A stretch of DNA of 64,000 nucleotides from Thalassobaculum litoreum DSM 18839 (GCF_900102465.1 NZ_FNBW01000001.1:62557-126556); one strand, 5' to 3'. Shown: positions 45,219 to 55,932, counted from the stretch's first letter. Notes: generated from the sequence alone by a model not told the origin. Translations and numbers: made by a program.

Positions 45219-46430
45219 TCAGCTCATGGCCTTTTGCAAATTCTCGTCCAGCTTGGCGAGGAACTGCTGCGTGGTCAACCACGGCTGATCGGGGCTGATC
45301 AGCAGGGCCAGATCCTTGGTCATCGCGCCGCTTTCCACGGTGTCGATGCAGACCTTCTCCAGCTTCTGGGCGAACTCGGCCACTTCCGGCGTGTCGTCGA
45401 ACTTGGCGCGGAAGGACAGGCCCCGGGTCCAGGCGAAGATCGACGCGATCGGGTTGGTCGAGGTCTCCTTGCCCTGCTGGTGCTGGCGGAAGTGACGGGT
45501 CACCGTGCCGTGCGCGGCCTCGGCCTCGACGGTCTTTCCGTCCGGCGTCATCAGCACCGAGGTCATCAGGCCGAGCGAGCCGAAGCCCTGGGCCACGGTG
45601 TCGGACTGCACGTCGCCGTCGTAGTTCTTGCAGGCCCACACGAAGTTGCCCGACCACTTCAGGGCCGAGGCGACCATGTCGTCGATCAGGCGGTGCTCGT
45701 AGACGATGCCCTTGGCGGCGAACTTCGACTTGAACTCAGCCTCGAAGATCTCCTCGAACAGGTCCTTGAAGCGGCCGTCATAGGCCTTGAGGATCGTGTT
45801 CTTGGTCGACAGGTAGACCGGCCAGCCGAGATCGAGGCCGTAGTTGAAACAGGCCCGGGCGAAGCCGCGGATCGAGTCGTCCAGGTTGTACATGGCCATG
45901 GCCACGCCGCTGCTCGGGAAGTCGTAGACCTCCCGGGTGATCGCCTCGCCGTTCTCCGGCTGGAAGGTGATGGTCAGCTTGCCCGGACCGTCGACCAGGA
46001 AGTCGGTGGCGCGGTACTGGTCGCCGAAGGCGTGACGGCCGATGACGATCGGCTGGGTCCAGTTCGGCACCAGGCGCGGGACGTTCTTGCAGATGATCGG
46101 CTGACGGAACACGGTGCCGCCGAGGATGTTGCGGATCGTGCCGTTCGGCGACCGCCACATCTTCTTCAGGCCGAACTCCTCGACGCGCGCCTCATCGGGG
46201 GTGATGGTCGCGCACTTCACGCCCACGCCGTACTCCTTGATGGCGTTGGCGGAGTCGATGGTGATCTGGTCGTCCGTCTTGTCACGGGCTTCGACGCCGA
46301 GGTCGTAGTACTTCAGGTCGATGTCGAGATAGGGGAAGATCAGCTTGTCCTTGATCATCTGCCAGATGATCCGGGTCATCTCATCGCCGTCGAGTTCGAC
46401 GATCGGCTTGGCTACTTTGATCTTCGCCAT
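45219..46430 (-). CDS. icd: NADP-dependent isocitrate dehydrogenase (dimeric, eukaryote-like type)
   Basis: 403 aa from the ATG at 46430, with AGGAGC upstream; an in-frame start at 46484 is unlikely. The N-terminus [17 protein letters not shown] and the segments [22 protein letters not shown] and [15 protein letters not shown] are diagnostic of this class. It converts isocitrate to 2-oxoglutarate in the TCA cycle and supplies NADPH. The downstream secreted RNase A-like gene begins only 8 bp after its stop, an unexpected neighbour. Confidence 0.96.
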   Translation of the reverse strand: MAKIKVAKPIVELDGDEMTRIIWQMIKDKLIFPYLDIDLKYYDLGVEARDKTDDQITIDSANAIKEYGVGVKCATITPDEARVEEFGLKKMWRSPNGTIRNILGGTVFRQPIICKNVPRLVPNWTQPIVIGRHAFGDQYRATDFLVDGPGKLTITFQPENGEAITREVYDFPSSGVAMAMYNLDDSIRGFARACFNYGLDLGWPVYLSTKNTILKAYDGRFKDLFEEIFEAEFKSKFAAKGIVYEHRLIDDMVASALKWSGNFVWACKNYDGDVQSDTVAQGFGSLGLMTSVLMTPDGKTVEAEAAHGTVTRHFRQHQQGKETSTNPIASIFAWTRGLSFRAKFDDTPEVAEFAQKLEKVCIDTVESGAMTKDLALLISPDQPWLTTQQFLAKLDENLQKAMS

Positions 46431-46518
46431 TGGGCGCTCCTGCACATGTTTGACGGGTCGGTACTTCGGTGAGGTCGGCCGCACAATATCACCGGCTTGC
46501 CGCGGTTCAAGGCCACCT

Positions 46519-47109
46519 TTACAGCCACTTGGCCTTCAGGTCGCCCTCCGGTGCGTGCCAGTTCCCGATGACGTCGAAGACGCCCGCGGGACTGTCGACG
46601 ACTTTATAGAGCCCGCGGTTCTCCTCGCGGGTGAACCCGGCGCCGATCGTGTGCTCGATCAGGGCGAGCAGCGGCTGCCAGAACCCGTTGACGTCGACGA
46701 TGATCACCGGCTTGTCGGAAAGCTTGAGCTGGGACCAGGTCAGGACCTCCATGGTCTCGTCCAGGGTGCCGAGCCCGCCCGGCAGAATCACGAAGGCGTC
46801 GGCGCGTTCGTACATGATGCGCTTGCGCTCGTGCATGCTGTCGGTGACGACCAACTCGTTGAGACCGGCATGGCCGACCTCCAGGTGCTGCAGGAAGCTC
46901 GGGATCACGCCGACGACCTTGCCGCCCGCCGCCAGGGTGGCGTCCGCGGCAAGACCCATCAGGCCGACCCGCCCGCCGCCGTAGATCAGCGTGTCGCCGC
47001 GGGCGCCGATGAGGTCGCCGATTTCGGTGGCGGCGGCCTTGTAAACCTCGTCAACCCTGGAAGATGATCCGCAGAAGACGCAAATGGATTGGGGATATGA
47101 CTTGCTCAT
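46519..47109 (-). CDS. LOG-family protein (cytokinin-riboside phosphoribohydrolase-like)
   Basis: 196 aa from the ATG at 47109 ([15 protein letters not shown]); an in-frame start at 47235 lacks the family N-terminus. It has GGGRVGLMG, the MHERK motif and PGGLGTLDE, matching PGGxGTxxE of the LOG family. These enzymes cleave the N-glycosidic bond of nucleoside 5-prime-monophosphates. Older annotations call them lysine decarboxylases, which is wrong. Divergent from the LysM gene. Confidence 0.92.
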   Translation of the reverse strand: MSKSYPQSICVFCGSSSRVDEVYKAAATEIGDLIGARGDTLIYGGGRVGLMGLAADATLAAGGKVVGVIPSFLQHLEVGHAGLNELVVTDSMHERKRIMYERADAFVILPGGLGTLDETMEVLTWSQLKLSDKPVIIVDVNGFWQPLLALIEHTIGAGFTREENRGLYKVVDSPAGVFDVIGNWHAPEGDLKAKWL

Positions 47110-47216
47110 GGGGCCGTCTTTCGCACCGCCGGCCGGGAAGGTCAATCTCCTGTACCGCGATTGTACGACGCGTCTGGTAGGTTTAATGTGAGCGAAACGA
47201 AAAGGGCTGCAGCCTA

Positions 47217-48653
47217 ATGGTTTCCAAGCCGGCAATAGTGGGCGTTCTGGGCGGTGTCGCGATCCTGACGGCGTTGGGTCTGAACTTTTGGCTGGTTCCC
47301 GGCGACGAGGAGGAGCCCGCGACGAACGTCAGCGCGCCGGCACCCCCCTCCGCGGGCAACCAGCAGCGCAGTTCGACCGCGCCGTCGACCGGTTCCGCCG
47401 ACTACGGGTCGGTTCTGCCCAAGCGCGATGCGACGAAGCAGCCGCCGGCCAGCGCCGACCGCTCCGATGAGACCGCGGCCGCCATGGCCAAGCGCAAGCC
47501 GAGCTTCGACATCGTACGGGTGGACCCCGACGGCAACACGGTCATCGCCGGCCGGGCCAAGCCGAATGCCGAGGTCACCATCCTCGACGGCGACCGCGAG
47601 ATCGGCAAGGTCACCAGCGACGAGCGGGGAGAGTGGGTCTTCCTGCCCGACCACCAGCTCGGCCCGGGACAGTTCGCCCTGACGCTGCGCCAGTCCGGCG
47701 AGCCCCAGGATTCCGAGTCCGAGGAGGCCGTGGTGCTGGTGGTGCCGGAGAGCGGCAAGGATATCGCCGGACGGCCGTCGACCGAGCCGAGCCAGCCGCT
47801 GGCGATGGTCATGCCGCGCGACGAGGCGAAGGGCGGCGCCGCCCGGGTGCTGCAGGCGCCGACGGCGGGCCCGGTGACGCCGGAGACGACGCCGCCGGCC
47901 GCGGGAGACACCAAGTCGCCCGGGTCCGGCACCGCCGATGCGACGCCGGATCAGACCAAGCCGACCGAAACCCGTACGGCGGCGACCGAGACGAGCCAGA
48001 CCAACACGGCGGCGACCCAGAAAACGGCGCCGGAGACTGCGGCGGCGCAGACCGCACCGACCGCGGCCGAGACCGCGACTCCGCCGGCGGCGACCGCACA
48101 GAGCGGCGGCACGCAGGCGCCGTCGGCGACGGTGAAGGCCTTCCCGGAACCGGCCAAGGCACCGTCTTCGGCCGACCAGCCGGAGGCCGCCGAGGTGGCC
48201 CAGGCCGGAGACGTGTCGGTCGATGTGATCGAGTACGACGACAAGGGCGAGGTGGTGTTCGGCGGACGGACCGAGCCGAATGCCGATGTGGAAGTCTATA
48301 TCGACAACAAGTCCGCCGGCAGTGCCAAGGCCGACGACGATGGGCGCTGGCAGCTCACGCCGAAGGAGCCGGTGGCGCCGGGCAACTACAACCTGCGGGT
48401 CGACAAGGTCGAGCCCGGCGGCAAGGTGCAGGCGCGGGTGGCGTTCCCCTTCGTTCGGGCCGCCCCGCTGAAAGGTTTGCCCAACGACAGGCTTGTGGTT
48501 ATCCAGCCGGGTAACAATCTCTGGGTCATTGCGACCCGTGTGTACGGCGAGGGCCTGCGCTATGTGCAGATCCATGACGCCAATCGCGATCAGATCCAGG
48601 ATCCGGATCTGATCTTTCCCGGGCAGGTCTTTGGCCTGCCGACGGTGAACTGA
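47217..48653 (+). CDS. LysM-domain protein with Ig-like repeats and a disordered linker
   Basis: A 478-aa envelope protein. One hydrophobic helix (about 6-26) anchors or exports it. Two related Ig-like beta domains are visible: about 97-178 ([21 protein letters not shown]) and about 338-418 ([20 protein letters not shown]). A long Pro/Ala/Thr-rich, low-complexity linker lies between them (about 190-335). A C-terminal LysM follows (about 425-476; [19 protein letters not shown]). This architecture is frequent in alphaproteobacteria. It probably binds peptidoglycan; function unknown. It is 16 bp upstream of psd. Confidence 0.85.
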   Translation: MVSKPAIVGVLGGVAILTALGLNFWLVPGDEEEPATNVSAPAPPSAGNQQRSSTAPSTGSADYGSVLPKRDATKQPPASADRSDETAAAMAKRKPSFDIVRVDPDGNTVIAGRAKPNAEVTILDGDREIGKVTSDERGEWVFLPDHQLGPGQFALTLRQSGEPQDSESEEAVVLVVPESGKDIAGRPSTEPSQPLAMVMPRDEAKGGAARVLQAPTAGPVTPETTPPAAGDTKSPGSGTADATPDQTKPTETRTAATETSQTNTAATQKTAPETAAAQTAPTAAETATPPAATAQSGGTQAPSATVKAFPEPAKAPSSADQPEAAEVAQAGDVSVDVIEYDDKGEVVFGGRTEPNADVEVYIDNKSAGSAKADDDGRWQLTPKEPVAPGNYNLRVDKVEPGGKVQARVAFPFVRAAPLKGLPNDRLVVIQPGNNLWVIATRVYGEGLRYVQIHDANRDQIQDPDLIFPGQVFGLPTVN

Positions 48654-48669
48654 TCGACGGAAAACAGCC

Positions 48670-49356
48670 GTGCTGAACTCAATCCTCGTACCGATCGCCC
48701 GGGAAGGGCGACCGTTCATCGCGATTTTCGCCGTGGCGACGATCATCCTGGCGCTGATCGCCGACTGGCTTCTGGTCCCCGGCCTGATCCTGACGGCGTG
48801 GTGCGTGTACTTCTTCCGCGACCCGAACCGGGTGACGCCGGTGCGCGACGGGCTGGTGATCAGCCCGGCCGACGGGGTCGTCGTCTCGGTCGGCCCCGCC
48901 CCCTGGCCGAAGGAACTGGCCATGGGCGAGGGCGAGGTGCAGCGGGTCTGCATCTTCATGAATGTCTTCGACGTTCACGTGAACCGCATCCCGGTCGATG
49001 GCCGGATCACCAAGCTCGCCTATGTCCCCGGTGCCTTCGTGAATGCCTCGCTGGACAAGGCGAGCGAGCAGAACGAGCGCCAGCTCGTGGCGATGGAGAC
49101 CCGGGACGGCCGGCCCACCGCCTTCGTGCAGATCGCCGGGCTCGTCGCCCGCCGCATCGTCTGCAAGATCAGCGAGGGCCAGACCCTGCTGGCGGGCGAG
49201 CGCATGGGCATGATCCGCTTCGGCAGCCGGGTCGACGTGTACCTGCCGCCGGACGTGTCGCCGCTGGTGGCGCTCGGCCAGCGATGTGTCGCCGGCGAGA
49301 CGGTGATCGCCGACCTGGACAGCGGCGAGAAGGCGCGGGAAGGGGCGGTGCGATGA
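48670..49356 (+). CDS. psd: Phosphatidylserine decarboxylase proenzyme
   Basis: A 228-aa short-type enzyme starting at GTG 48670. The N-terminus has two hydrophobic helices; the self-cleavage site that creates the pyruvoyl group is [11 protein letters not shown] (Gly-Ser at about 190-191). [12 protein letters not shown] carries conserved catalytic His. It makes phosphatidylethanolamine from phosphatidylserine. Its stop overlaps the pssA ATG (ATGA), coupling the two consecutive steps. Confidence 0.95.
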   Translation: MLNSILVPIAREGRPFIAIFAVATIILALIADWLLVPGLILTAWCVYFFRDPNRVTPVRDGLVISPADGVVVSVGPAPWPKELAMGEGEVQRVCIFMNVFDVHVNRIPVDGRITKLAYVPGAFVNASLDKASEQNERQLVAMETRDGRPTAFVQIAGLVARRIVCKISEGQTLLAGERMGMIRFGSRVDVYLPPDVSPLVALGQRCVAGETVIADLDSGEKAREGAVR

Positions 49357-50198
49357 CCCGACTGCGCCGGCGCAGAGGTCAACGCTTCAGCGGCCTGTCC
49401 TTCAACAAGCTGCTGCCGAACATCATCACCGTGATGGCCCTGTGCTTCGGCCTGTCGGGCCTGCGCTTCGCCTTGGCCGAGCGGTGGGAGTTCGCGGTCG
49501 GCATGATTCTGCTGGCGGCGGTGTTCGATGCGCTGGACGGCCGCATGGCCCGTCTGCTCCGCGCCCAGTCCAAGTTCGGCGCCGAGCTGGATTCCCTGTC
49601 GGATTTCCTCTGCTTCGGCGTGGTGCCGGGCCTCGTGGTGTTCCTGTGGTCGATGGTCGAGCTGCAGAATTTCGGCTGGATGGCGGTGCTGTTCTACGCG
49701 ACCTGCTGCGTGCTGCGCCTTGCCCGGTTCAATGTGCGCCTGGACGACGACAAGCCGGCCTTCGCCTATAACTATTTCACCGGCGTTCCGGCGCCGGCCG
49801 GGGCGGGCCTCGCCCTGCTGCCGATGATCCTGGACTTTCAGTTCGAGCTCGGCCTGAAGGGCGCACCGGTCTTCGTGGCGATCTGGATCACCGCCATCGG
49901 TCTGCTGATGGTCAGCCAGATCCCGACCTATTCCTTCAAGCAGATGAAGGTGCCGCAGCGCTGGGTGCTGCCGACCCTCATCGGCGCCGGTCTGGTGATC
50001 GCCGCGGTGATCAGCGCGCCGTGGTTCTCGCTGGGCATCGTGCTCATCGTCTATCTCGCGACCATCCCCCTGTCGGTGAACACCTACCGCAAGCTGCTGC
50101 GGGCGGCCGAGGAGATGTCCGAGCAGCCGCACCAGAATCCGGGCGACGCCGAGGTTTCGGCGGGAACGGAAACGGAGCGCTCCAAGGCGGCGGAGTGA
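49353..50198 (+). CDS. pssA: CDP-diacylglycerol-serine O-phosphatidyltransferase
   Basis: A 281-aa multi-helix membrane enzyme with the CDP-alcohol phosphotransferase motif complete: D62, G63, A66, R67, G76, D80 and D84. The start [20 protein letters not shown] is typical of the PssA type II subfamily. It forms phosphatidylserine from CDP-diacylglycerol and serine. Coupled to psd, and followed by a second phosphotransferase-like gene after one base. Confidence 0.94.
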   Translation: MTRLRRRRGQRFSGLSFNKLLPNIITVMALCFGLSGLRFALAERWEFAVGMILLAAVFDALDGRMARLLRAQSKFGAELDSLSDFLCFGVVPGLVVFLWSMVELQNFGWMAVLFYATCCVLRLARFNVRLDDDKPAFAYNYFTGVPAPAGAGLALLPMILDFQFELGLKGAPVFVAIWITAIGLLMVSQIPTYSFKQMKVPQRWVLPTLIGAGLVIAAVISAPWFSLGIVLIVYLATIPLSVNTYRKLLRAAEEMSEQPHQNPGDAEVSAGTETERSKAAE

Positions 50199-50199
50199 C

Positions 50200-50805
50200 G
50201 TGTTCGACGCGGCGCTGCGCCGGGTCATCGATCCACCGCTGAACGCGGCCGGCCGGCGGCTCGCCGGGGCGGGGGTCTCCGCCAATGCGGTGACCGTCGC
50301 CGGCTTCGCGATCGGCCTCGCCGCCGTTCCGGCGCTGGCCTTCCAGCGCTACGACATCGCCCTGGCGCTGATCCTCGCCAACCGCCTCGCCGACGGCCTG
50401 GACGGGGCGGTGGCCCGGGCGACCGGACCGAGCGATCTCGGCGGCTACCTGGATATCGTGCTGGATTTCATCTTCTACAGCGCCGTGGTCTTCGGCGTCG
50501 CTCTGGGACGGCCGGAGGAGGCGGTGTTCGCCGCCTTCCTCATCTTCAGCTTCATCGGCACCGGCGCGTCCTTCCTCGCCTACGCGATCATCGCCGCCAA
50601 GCGCGGGTCGACCACCGAGGCGCGGGGGCGCAAGTCGATCTTCTATCTCGGCGGCCTGACGGAAGGGGCGGAGACCATCGCGTGTTTCGTGGCGATCTGC
50701 CTGTTCCCCGCGTGGTTCCCCTGGATCGCCGGCATATTCGGCGCGATGTGCTGGCTCACCACCGCCAGCCGTATCGGTCAGGCCGTCCAATCCTTCGATA
50801 GCTAA
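50200..50805 (+). CDS. CDP-alcohol phosphatidyltransferase family protein
   Basis: A 201-aa membrane protein starting at GTG 50200, immediately after the pssA stop. The family motif is intact: D65, D68-G69, A72-R73, G81, D85 and D89. Five or six hydrophobic helices. It differs clearly from pssA and could be a phosphatidylglycerophosphate, cardiolipin or phosphatidylcholine-type synthase; I cannot choose. A 49-bp palindrome follows. Confidence 0.85.
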   Translation: MFDAALRRVIDPPLNAAGRRLAGAGVSANAVTVAGFAIGLAAVPALAFQRYDIALALILANRLADGLDGAVARATGPSDLGGYLDIVLDFIFYSAVVFGVALGRPEEAVFAAFLIFSFIGTGASFLAYAIIAAKRGSTTEARGRKSIFYLGGLTEGAETIACFVAICLFPAWFPWIAGIFGAMCWLTTASRIGQAVQSFDS

Positions 50806-50809
50806 TGTT

Positions 50810-50858
50810 CGTCATCCCGGACGCGACCGGATCAGGTCCGGCCGCGTCCGGGATGACG
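50810..50858. repeat. Long nested intergenic palindrome
   Basis: Perfect 16-bp arms CGTCATCCCGGACGCG (50810-50825) and CGCGTCCGGGATGACG (50843-50858) enclose a smaller hairpin CCGGA-TCAGG-TCCGG. It lies between convergent genes and could end both transcripts, although there is no T-tract. The inner unit resembles the 19-bp palindromes at 40 kb. Confidence 0.75.
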
Positions 50859-50875
50859 GGGATGAGGGATGACGG

Positions 50876-53800
50876 CTACTCGGCCGCCTGGGGTTCCGGG
50901 CCGCCGCTGCCGCCACCGGCATCTTCCGACTTGGAGCCGCGCCCGCGGTTGAACAGGCCGCCGACCCGGTCCTTGAAACCACGCCAGCCGGCCGCGGCGG
51001 TGTCGCGGAACATCAGCGCGCAAGGGGTGACAACGAGGGTCAGCACCGTGGCGAAGGCGAGGCCGTAGACGATCGCGGTGGCCAGCGCCACCCACCACTG
51101 GGTGGACGGCGCGCCGACCGTCACATCGCGGGAGATGAAGTCGATGTTCACCTGCATCACCATCGGGATCAGGCCCAGGATCGTGGTGATCGTGGTCAGC
51201 ATGACCGGCCGCAGGCGCTGGGCGCCGGTACGCAGGATCGCGTCGCGGGTGTCCACGCAGTTCGGGCGGATCGTGTCGAAGGTGTCGATCAGCACGATGT
51301 TGTTGTTCACCACGATGCCGGCCAGGGCGATGACGCCGATGCCGGTCATGACGATGCCGAACGGCGAGCCGGTGATCATCAGCCCGATGATCACGCCGAT
51401 GGTCGACATGATCACCGCCGACAGGATCAGGAAGGCCGAATAGAAGCTGTTGAACTGGGTCACCAGGATGATCGCCATGATGAACAGGGCGACGCCGAAC
51501 GCCTTCACCAGGAAGGCCTGGGCGGCCTGCTGCTCCTCGTCCTCGCCCTTGAAGGTCGCCTCCACGTTGGCCGGCAGCGGAGCGCCGTCGAGCCACTCGC
51601 GCAGTTCCATGACCTTGTTGTTGGGCAGGATGCCGTCGCGCACATCGGCCCTCACCGTGATCGCCTCGCGGGTGTCGACGCGGCGGATCTTGCCGACCTT
51701 CGGCTCGGCCGTGCGCTCCATGAAGTTGGTGATGGGCACCAGCCCCTTGGCGGTCTCGATGCGGATCCGGTCGATCTGCTGCAGCGTGCGGTAGGCCTCC
51801 GGATAGCGCACGACGATGTCGATCTCCTCGTCGCTGTCGTTCGGCCGGTAGTCGGTGATCTTCAGGCCCTTTGTGACGAGCTGCACGTACTGCCCGGCGA
51901 GGGAGACGTCGGCGGCATAGCGCGCCGCCTTGGTCCGGTCGACCGTGATCTCCCATTCGATGCCGGGGACGTCGCGGGTGTCCTCCAGGTCCTTCAGCCC
52001 GTCCATGGAGCGGAACTTGGCCAGGGTAGTGTCGGCCGCCTCGTTCAGCGCCTCGCGGTCGCGGGAGCGGAGCTGGAGCTGGACCGGCTTGCCGGTCGGT
52101 GGGCCGCTTTCCTCCTCGCGCGGCTCGACGATGATTCCGGCCATGTCCTTGGTGCGTTCGGAGATCTCGGCCAGAATCTGGCTTGCCGGCGGACGCTGCT
52201 GCCAGTCGGCGAACTCCATCTGGATGCTGCCGATCACGTCGTCGGCCACTTCCTCGCCGCCGCCCTGCTTGGCCGAGCCGACATAGGTATAGAGCGACTT
52301 GAAGCCGCCGACATCCATCACCACCCGCTCGACCGGCAGAACCAGGTCGAGCTTCTCTTCCACCGACAGGTTGCCCCGGGCGTGGACATAGACCTGGGCG
52401 AGGTCCGGCTCGACCTCGGGGAAGAACTCGATGCCGTTGCCGTGGGTCGCGTAATAGTACTGGACGCCGATCAGGGTGGCGATCGACAGCAGGAGCACGG
52501 CGCCGGGCATCCGCAGGGCGCCGTTCAGCACCCGCAGATACAGGCCGGTGAAGCCCTTGATGTCGTTCAGGTCGCCGGTCTCGGCGGCGGCGAGCTGGCG
52601 GCGGTCGGACTCGTTCGATGCGCTGGCCTTGCCGATCTGCGCACCCAGCGCCGGCACGAAGATCAGCGCCATCAGCAGCGAGGCGGACAGGGTCGCCAGC
52701 AGGGTGATCGGCAGGAACTTCATGAACTCGCCGACCACGCCGGGCCAGAACAGCAGCGGGAAGAACGCCGCCAGGGTCGTCGCGGTGGAGGCGATGATCG
52801 GCCAGGCCATGCGCTGGCCGGCCTGGCGGTAGGCGTCCCGCTTGCCGACGCCCTCGGCCATCTTGCGGTCGGCGAACTCGGTCACGACGATGGCGCCGTC
52901 GACCATCATGCCGACGGCCAGGATCAGGCTGAACAGCACGACGATGTTGATTGTCAGGCCGAGCGACGACAGCACCAGGATGCCCAGCAGGAACGAGCCC
53001 GGGATCGCCATGCCGACCAGACCGGCGGTGCGGATGCCCATGGCGCCGACGATGACGATCATCACCAGCAGAATGGCGCTCATCACGTTGTTCTGCAGGT
53101 CGCTCAGCATCAGGCGGATGTTGTCCGACTTGTCCTGACTGAAGGTGACCGTGATGCCGTCGGGCAGCTGGGACTTGGCCTCGTTGACCACGGCGCGGAC
53201 GTATTCGATCGTCTCGATCACGTTCTCGCCGGACCGCTTGGAGACCTCCAGGGCGATGGCCGGCTGGCCGTTGAGCCGGGCGTAGGTCTCGCGGTCCTTG
53301 AAGCTGCGCTGGACCGTGCCGATGTCGCGGATCCGCACCACGGCGTCGCCGTTGCTCTTCAGCGGCTGGTCCAGGATGTCGAGCACGTCCTCGTACAGGC
53401 CGGGGACCTTGATCGGAAACCGCCCGGTGCCGGTATCCAGCGAGCCGGCGGCGATCAGGTTGTTGGAGCGCGCCACCATGTCCAGCACGTCCGCCGCCTG
53501 CAGGCCGTAGGTCTCCAGGCGGACCGGATCGATCACAACCTCGACCAGTTCCTCGCGCTCGCCGGCCAGGTTGGCCTCCAGCACCGAGGGGATGCTCTCG
53601 ACCGCGTCGCGCAGCTCCTGCGCCGTGCGCAGCAGGACCCGTTCCTCCACATTGCCCGACAGGGTGACCACGAGCACGGGGAACAGGGAGAAGTTGACCT
53701 CGTTCACCGTCGGCTCGTCGGCATCCTCCGGCAGGTCCGGCTTGGCGATGTCGACCTTCTCGCGCACGTCGTCCAGCGCCTGGTCGGCGTCGAAGCCGGC

Positions 53801-54091
53801 GTCGAATTCCAGGGTGACGTTGGCGCCGCCCTCGTAGGCGGTGGAGCGCATCTCCTTGATGCCCTCGATGGCGCGCAGTTCCTGCTCCATCGGGCGCAGC
53901 AGCAGACGCTCGGCATCCTCCGGCGAGATGCCCTCGTAGGTCATGGAGACGTAGATGATCGGGATGTTGATGTCCGGATCCGCTTCCTTCGGGATCTCGA
54001 TATAGGACACCGTGCCGGCGATCAGGATCAGCAGCAGCGCCGACAGGGTCGTGCGGCTGCGCGACAGCGCGGCGGAGATCAGGGCCTTCAC
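50876..54091 (-). CDS. RND-family efflux permease
   Basis: A 1071-aa inner-membrane pump subunit with the duplicated RND plan (helix 1, large periplasmic loop, six helices, repeated). The N-terminus reads SRTTLSALLLILIAG and IPKEADPDINIPIIYVSMTY; TM4 carries MVDGAIVVTEF with the proton-relay Asp (the second Asp of the AcrB DD pair is Gly). It belongs to the HAE1-like group of AcrB/MexB relatives. Its ATG overlaps the adaptor stop. No outer-membrane factor gene is present, so TolC-type partnering in trans is assumed. Substrates unknown. Confidence 0.93.
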   Translation of the reverse strand: MKALISAALSRSRTTLSALLLILIAGTVSYIEIPKEADPDINIPIIYVSMTYEGISPEDAERLLLRPMEQELRAIEGIKEMRSTAYEGGANVTLEFDAGFDADQALDDVREKVDIAKPDLPEDADEPTVNEVNFSLFPVLVVTLSGNVEERVLLRTAQELRDAVESIPSVLEANLAGEREELVEVVIDPVRLETYGLQAADVLDMVARSNNLIAAGSLDTGTGRFPIKVPGLYEDVLDILDQPLKSNGDAVVRIRDIGTVQRSFKDRETYARLNGQPAIALEVSKRSGENVIETIEYVRAVVNEAKSQLPDGITVTFSQDKSDNIRLMLSDLQNNVMSAILLVMIVIVGAMGIRTAGLVGMAIPGSFLLGILVLSSLGLTINIVVLFSLILAVGMMVDGAIVVTEFADRKMAEGVGKRDAYRQAGQRMAWPIIASTATTLAAFFPLLFWPGVVGEFMKFLPITLLATLSASLLMALIFVPALGAQIGKASASNESDRRQLAAAETGDLNDIKGFTGLYLRVLNGALRMPGAVLLLSIATLIGVQYYYATHGNGIEFFPEVEPDLAQVYVHARGNLSVEEKLDLVLPVERVVMDVGGFKSLYTYVGSAKQGGGEEVADDVIGSIQMEFADWQQRPPASQILAEISERTKDMAGIIVEPREEESGPPTGKPVQLQLRSRDREALNEAADTTLAKFRSMDGLKDLEDTRDVPGIEWEITVDRTKAARYAADVSLAGQYVQLVTKGLKITDYRPNDSDEEIDIVVRYPEAYRTLQQIDRIRIETAKGLVPITNFMERTAEPKVGKIRRVDTREAITVRADVRDGILPNNKVMELREWLDGAPLPANVEATFKGEDEEQQAAQAFLVKAFGVALFIMAIILVTQFNSFYSAFLILSAVIMSTIGVIIGLMITGSPFGIVMTGIGVIALAGIVVNNNIVLIDTFDTIRPNCVDTRDAILRTGAQRLRPVMLTTITTILGLIPMVMQVNIDFISRDVTVGAPSTQWWVALATAIVYGLAFATVLTLVVTPCALMFRDTAAAGWRGFKDRVGGLFNRGRGSKSEDAGGGSGGPEPQAAE

Positions 54092-55182
54092 GAGCTGGCC
54101 CCGTCGCCGGCCGTCACCGGCTCGATCACCTCACCGTCCTCGACCAGATCCTGACCGACGACGATGACCCGGACCGTCTCCGGCAGGCCGCTGACCCAGG
54201 TGCCCTGGTCGTCGATGCCGATGATCGTGACCGGGGTGAAGCGGGCCCGGTTTTCGCTGTCCACGGTCATCACCCCGACCCGGCCGAGCTCGTCCAGGCG
54301 GAAGATCGATGGGGTGACCCGGTGGCCGTTCGTGGCGGGCAGATCGATCTGGATCTCGGCGGACAGGCCCTGGCCGAACTGGTTCGCCTCGTTGTCGACC
54401 TCGATCTCCAGCCGGAAGGTACGGGTCGACTCGTCGGCGACGGCGGAGACGTAGCTGACCACGCCGATCCGCTCGTCACCGGTCGACAGCCGCGCATGGG
54501 CGGGCATCCCGACCTCGATCTGCGGGGCCTGGCGCTCGGCGATCTGTGCGGTGATCAGCAGCGGGTCCAGCTCGACGACGGTGGCGACCTCGTCGCCGAT
54601 GGCCACGTAGTCGCCGACCTCGACCATGCGGTCGTCCAGAATGCCGTCCACCGGCGCCTGGATGCGGGTGCGCTCCAGATCGACCTCGATGGTCCGGCGT
54701 TCGGACTTCGCCGCCTCGAGCTCGGCCTTGGCGCCGGCGAGGGTGGTTTCGGCCTGGAAGCCCTTGGCCGCGAGCTTGGAGGCGGCGTTGTGCTCCATCT
54801 GGCGCTGGGCGATGCGCGCCTTCGCCTCTTCCAGCCGGGCGGGCCGATCGGCCTCGTCGATGCGGACGATCTCCGCGCCGGCGTCGACCGTCGCACCCTT
54901 GGGCGTGGGGGTGGCGATCACGCGGCCGGCGGTCTCGGCCTTCAGGGTCACGATCCGCACCGCCTCGGTATGGCCGGAGGTGACGACGGAGGCGACGAAC
55001 GGAGACGCCGCGATGTCGCGGACCCGTACGCGGGTGACGGCATCGGCCGGTGGCGCCGTGATCTTCGGGGCCTCCTGCGAGGCGGTTGCCGGTTTGTTGT
55101 CGCCCATCTGGCCGGAGACGATCCAGGCGACGGCACCGACGGCCAGGATTCCGGCCAGAACGATGGATCCTTTGATGCGCAT
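54088..55182 (-). CDS. RND efflux periplasmic adaptor (membrane fusion protein)
   Basis: A 364-aa protein: an N-terminal signal anchor (about 6-24), lipoyl/barrel-sandwich halves (LKAETAGRVIATPTPKGATV and IQAPVDGILDDRMVEVGDYV), a short coiled-coil hairpin between them, and a beta-barrel with VSYVSAVADESTRTFRLEIE. This is the standard MFP of an RND pump. It is 9 bp downstream of the PadR regulator and overlaps the permease. Confidence 0.93.
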   Translation of the reverse strand: MRIKGSIVLAGILAVGAVAWIVSGQMGDNKPATASQEAPKITAPPADAVTRVRVRDIAASPFVASVVTSGHTEAVRIVTLKAETAGRVIATPTPKGATVDAGAEIVRIDEADRPARLEEAKARIAQRQMEHNAASKLAAKGFQAETTLAGAKAELEAAKSERRTIEVDLERTRIQAPVDGILDDRMVEVGDYVAIGDEVATVVELDPLLITAQIAERQAPQIEVGMPAHARLSTGDERIGVVSYVSAVADESTRTFRLEIEVDNEANQFGQGLSAEIQIDLPATNGHRVTPSIFRLDELGRVGVMTVDSENRARFTPVTIIGIDDQGTWVSGLPETVRVIVVGQDLVEDGEVIEPVTAGDGASS

Positions 55183-55191
55183 GCCGGGGTC

Positions 55192-55761
55192 CTACTCAGC
55201 TGCCTCGGGGCGCCGCGCGCGATAGGCGCGCAGTTCCTCGATCAGGGTTTCTCTGTTGCTCTCGAGATAGTCGGCGGCGGCCCGGTACAGGGCCACGCCG
55301 AAGCCGGCAACGGTTTCCCGTCCGGGATCGCCGCAACAGTCGCTGTCGGTCCGCGCGGCGATCTGCTCGGCGATGTGTTCCTGCTTGGCACGGTACGTCG
55401 CGACCCGTTCGTCGATCAGCTCGATCACGCGGGCTTCGGACAGCCGGGTGGCGAAGAACAGCAGGAACAGGAAGTCGGAGCGGAAGATGTCGTCCTCCGG
55501 CGTCACCGTCAGGGCGGCATCGACCACCGCATCGCCGGCCGGCGTGATCGAGTAGACCTTCTTGTCCGGGCGGCCGTCCTGTTCCTGCGCGCGCGCCTCC
55601 ACGAGGCCCTCGGACAGCAGCCGGGAGAGGGCTGGATAGATCGACCCGAAACTCGCGCTCTGGAAATGCGCGAACGGGCCTTCCTCGAACATCTTCTTGA
55701 TCTCGTAGCCGGTCGCTTCGCCCTTGGTCAGGACGGCGAGGCAGAGGGTGCGGACATCCAT
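55192..55761 (-). CDS. PadR-family transcriptional regulator
   Basis: A 189-aa protein with the PadR winged-HTH at residues 1-80 (LCLAVLTKGEATGYEIKKMF, SFGSIYPALSRLLSEGLVEA, KKVYSITPAG) and a C-terminal helical dimerisation domain (Vir-like) containing a CC pair. First gene of the RND operon, so it most likely represses its own operon and releases it on binding a pump substrate. A repeat-rich operator candidate lies directly upstream at 55795-55826. Confidence 0.9.
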   Translation of the reverse strand: MDVRTLCLAVLTKGEATGYEIKKMFEEGPFAHFQSASFGSIYPALSRLLSEGLVEARAQEQDGRPDKKVYSITPAGDAVVDAALTVTPEDDIFRSDFLFLLFFATRLSEARVIELIDERVATYRAKQEHIAEQIAARTDSDCCGDPGRETVAGFGVALYRAAADYLESNRETLIEELRAYRARRPEAAE

Positions 55762-55794
55762 GGGCGCGAATACCTGCTGTTATCGGCCGGATAC

Positions 55795-55826
55795 ATATCG
55801 TCTCGATATATGCCGTCTCGATATAT
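55795..55826. promoter_or_regulatory. Candidate PadR operator with direct and inverted repeats
   Basis: GTCTCGATATAT occurs twice exactly (55800-55811 and 55815-55826, period 15). The first copy with the preceding ATATCG forms an inverted repeat ATATCG-TCT-CGATAT (55795-55809). The block lies 33-65 bp upstream of the padR start, where operator and promoter would overlap. Confidence 0.65.
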
Positions 55827-55932
55827 TAAAATCAACAGGTACGAGCAGAAAGTGTACGCCGCGCTTCCCGGTCGGGGTGCGACCGGGCAGGGACGATGTC
55901 CGGCGGCGAGCGGCGGTGTGCGGACACAGAAA

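Noticed and set aside
47790-48190. Repeat-like DNA in the LysM gene
   Set aside because: It encodes a Pro/Ala/Thr-rich disordered linker; the repetition is low-complexity coding sequence, not a mobile or CRISPR-type repeat.
52382-54154. 590-codon plus-strand frame opposite the RND permease
   Set aside because: His/Gln/Arg-rich shadow of a well-defined RND protein.
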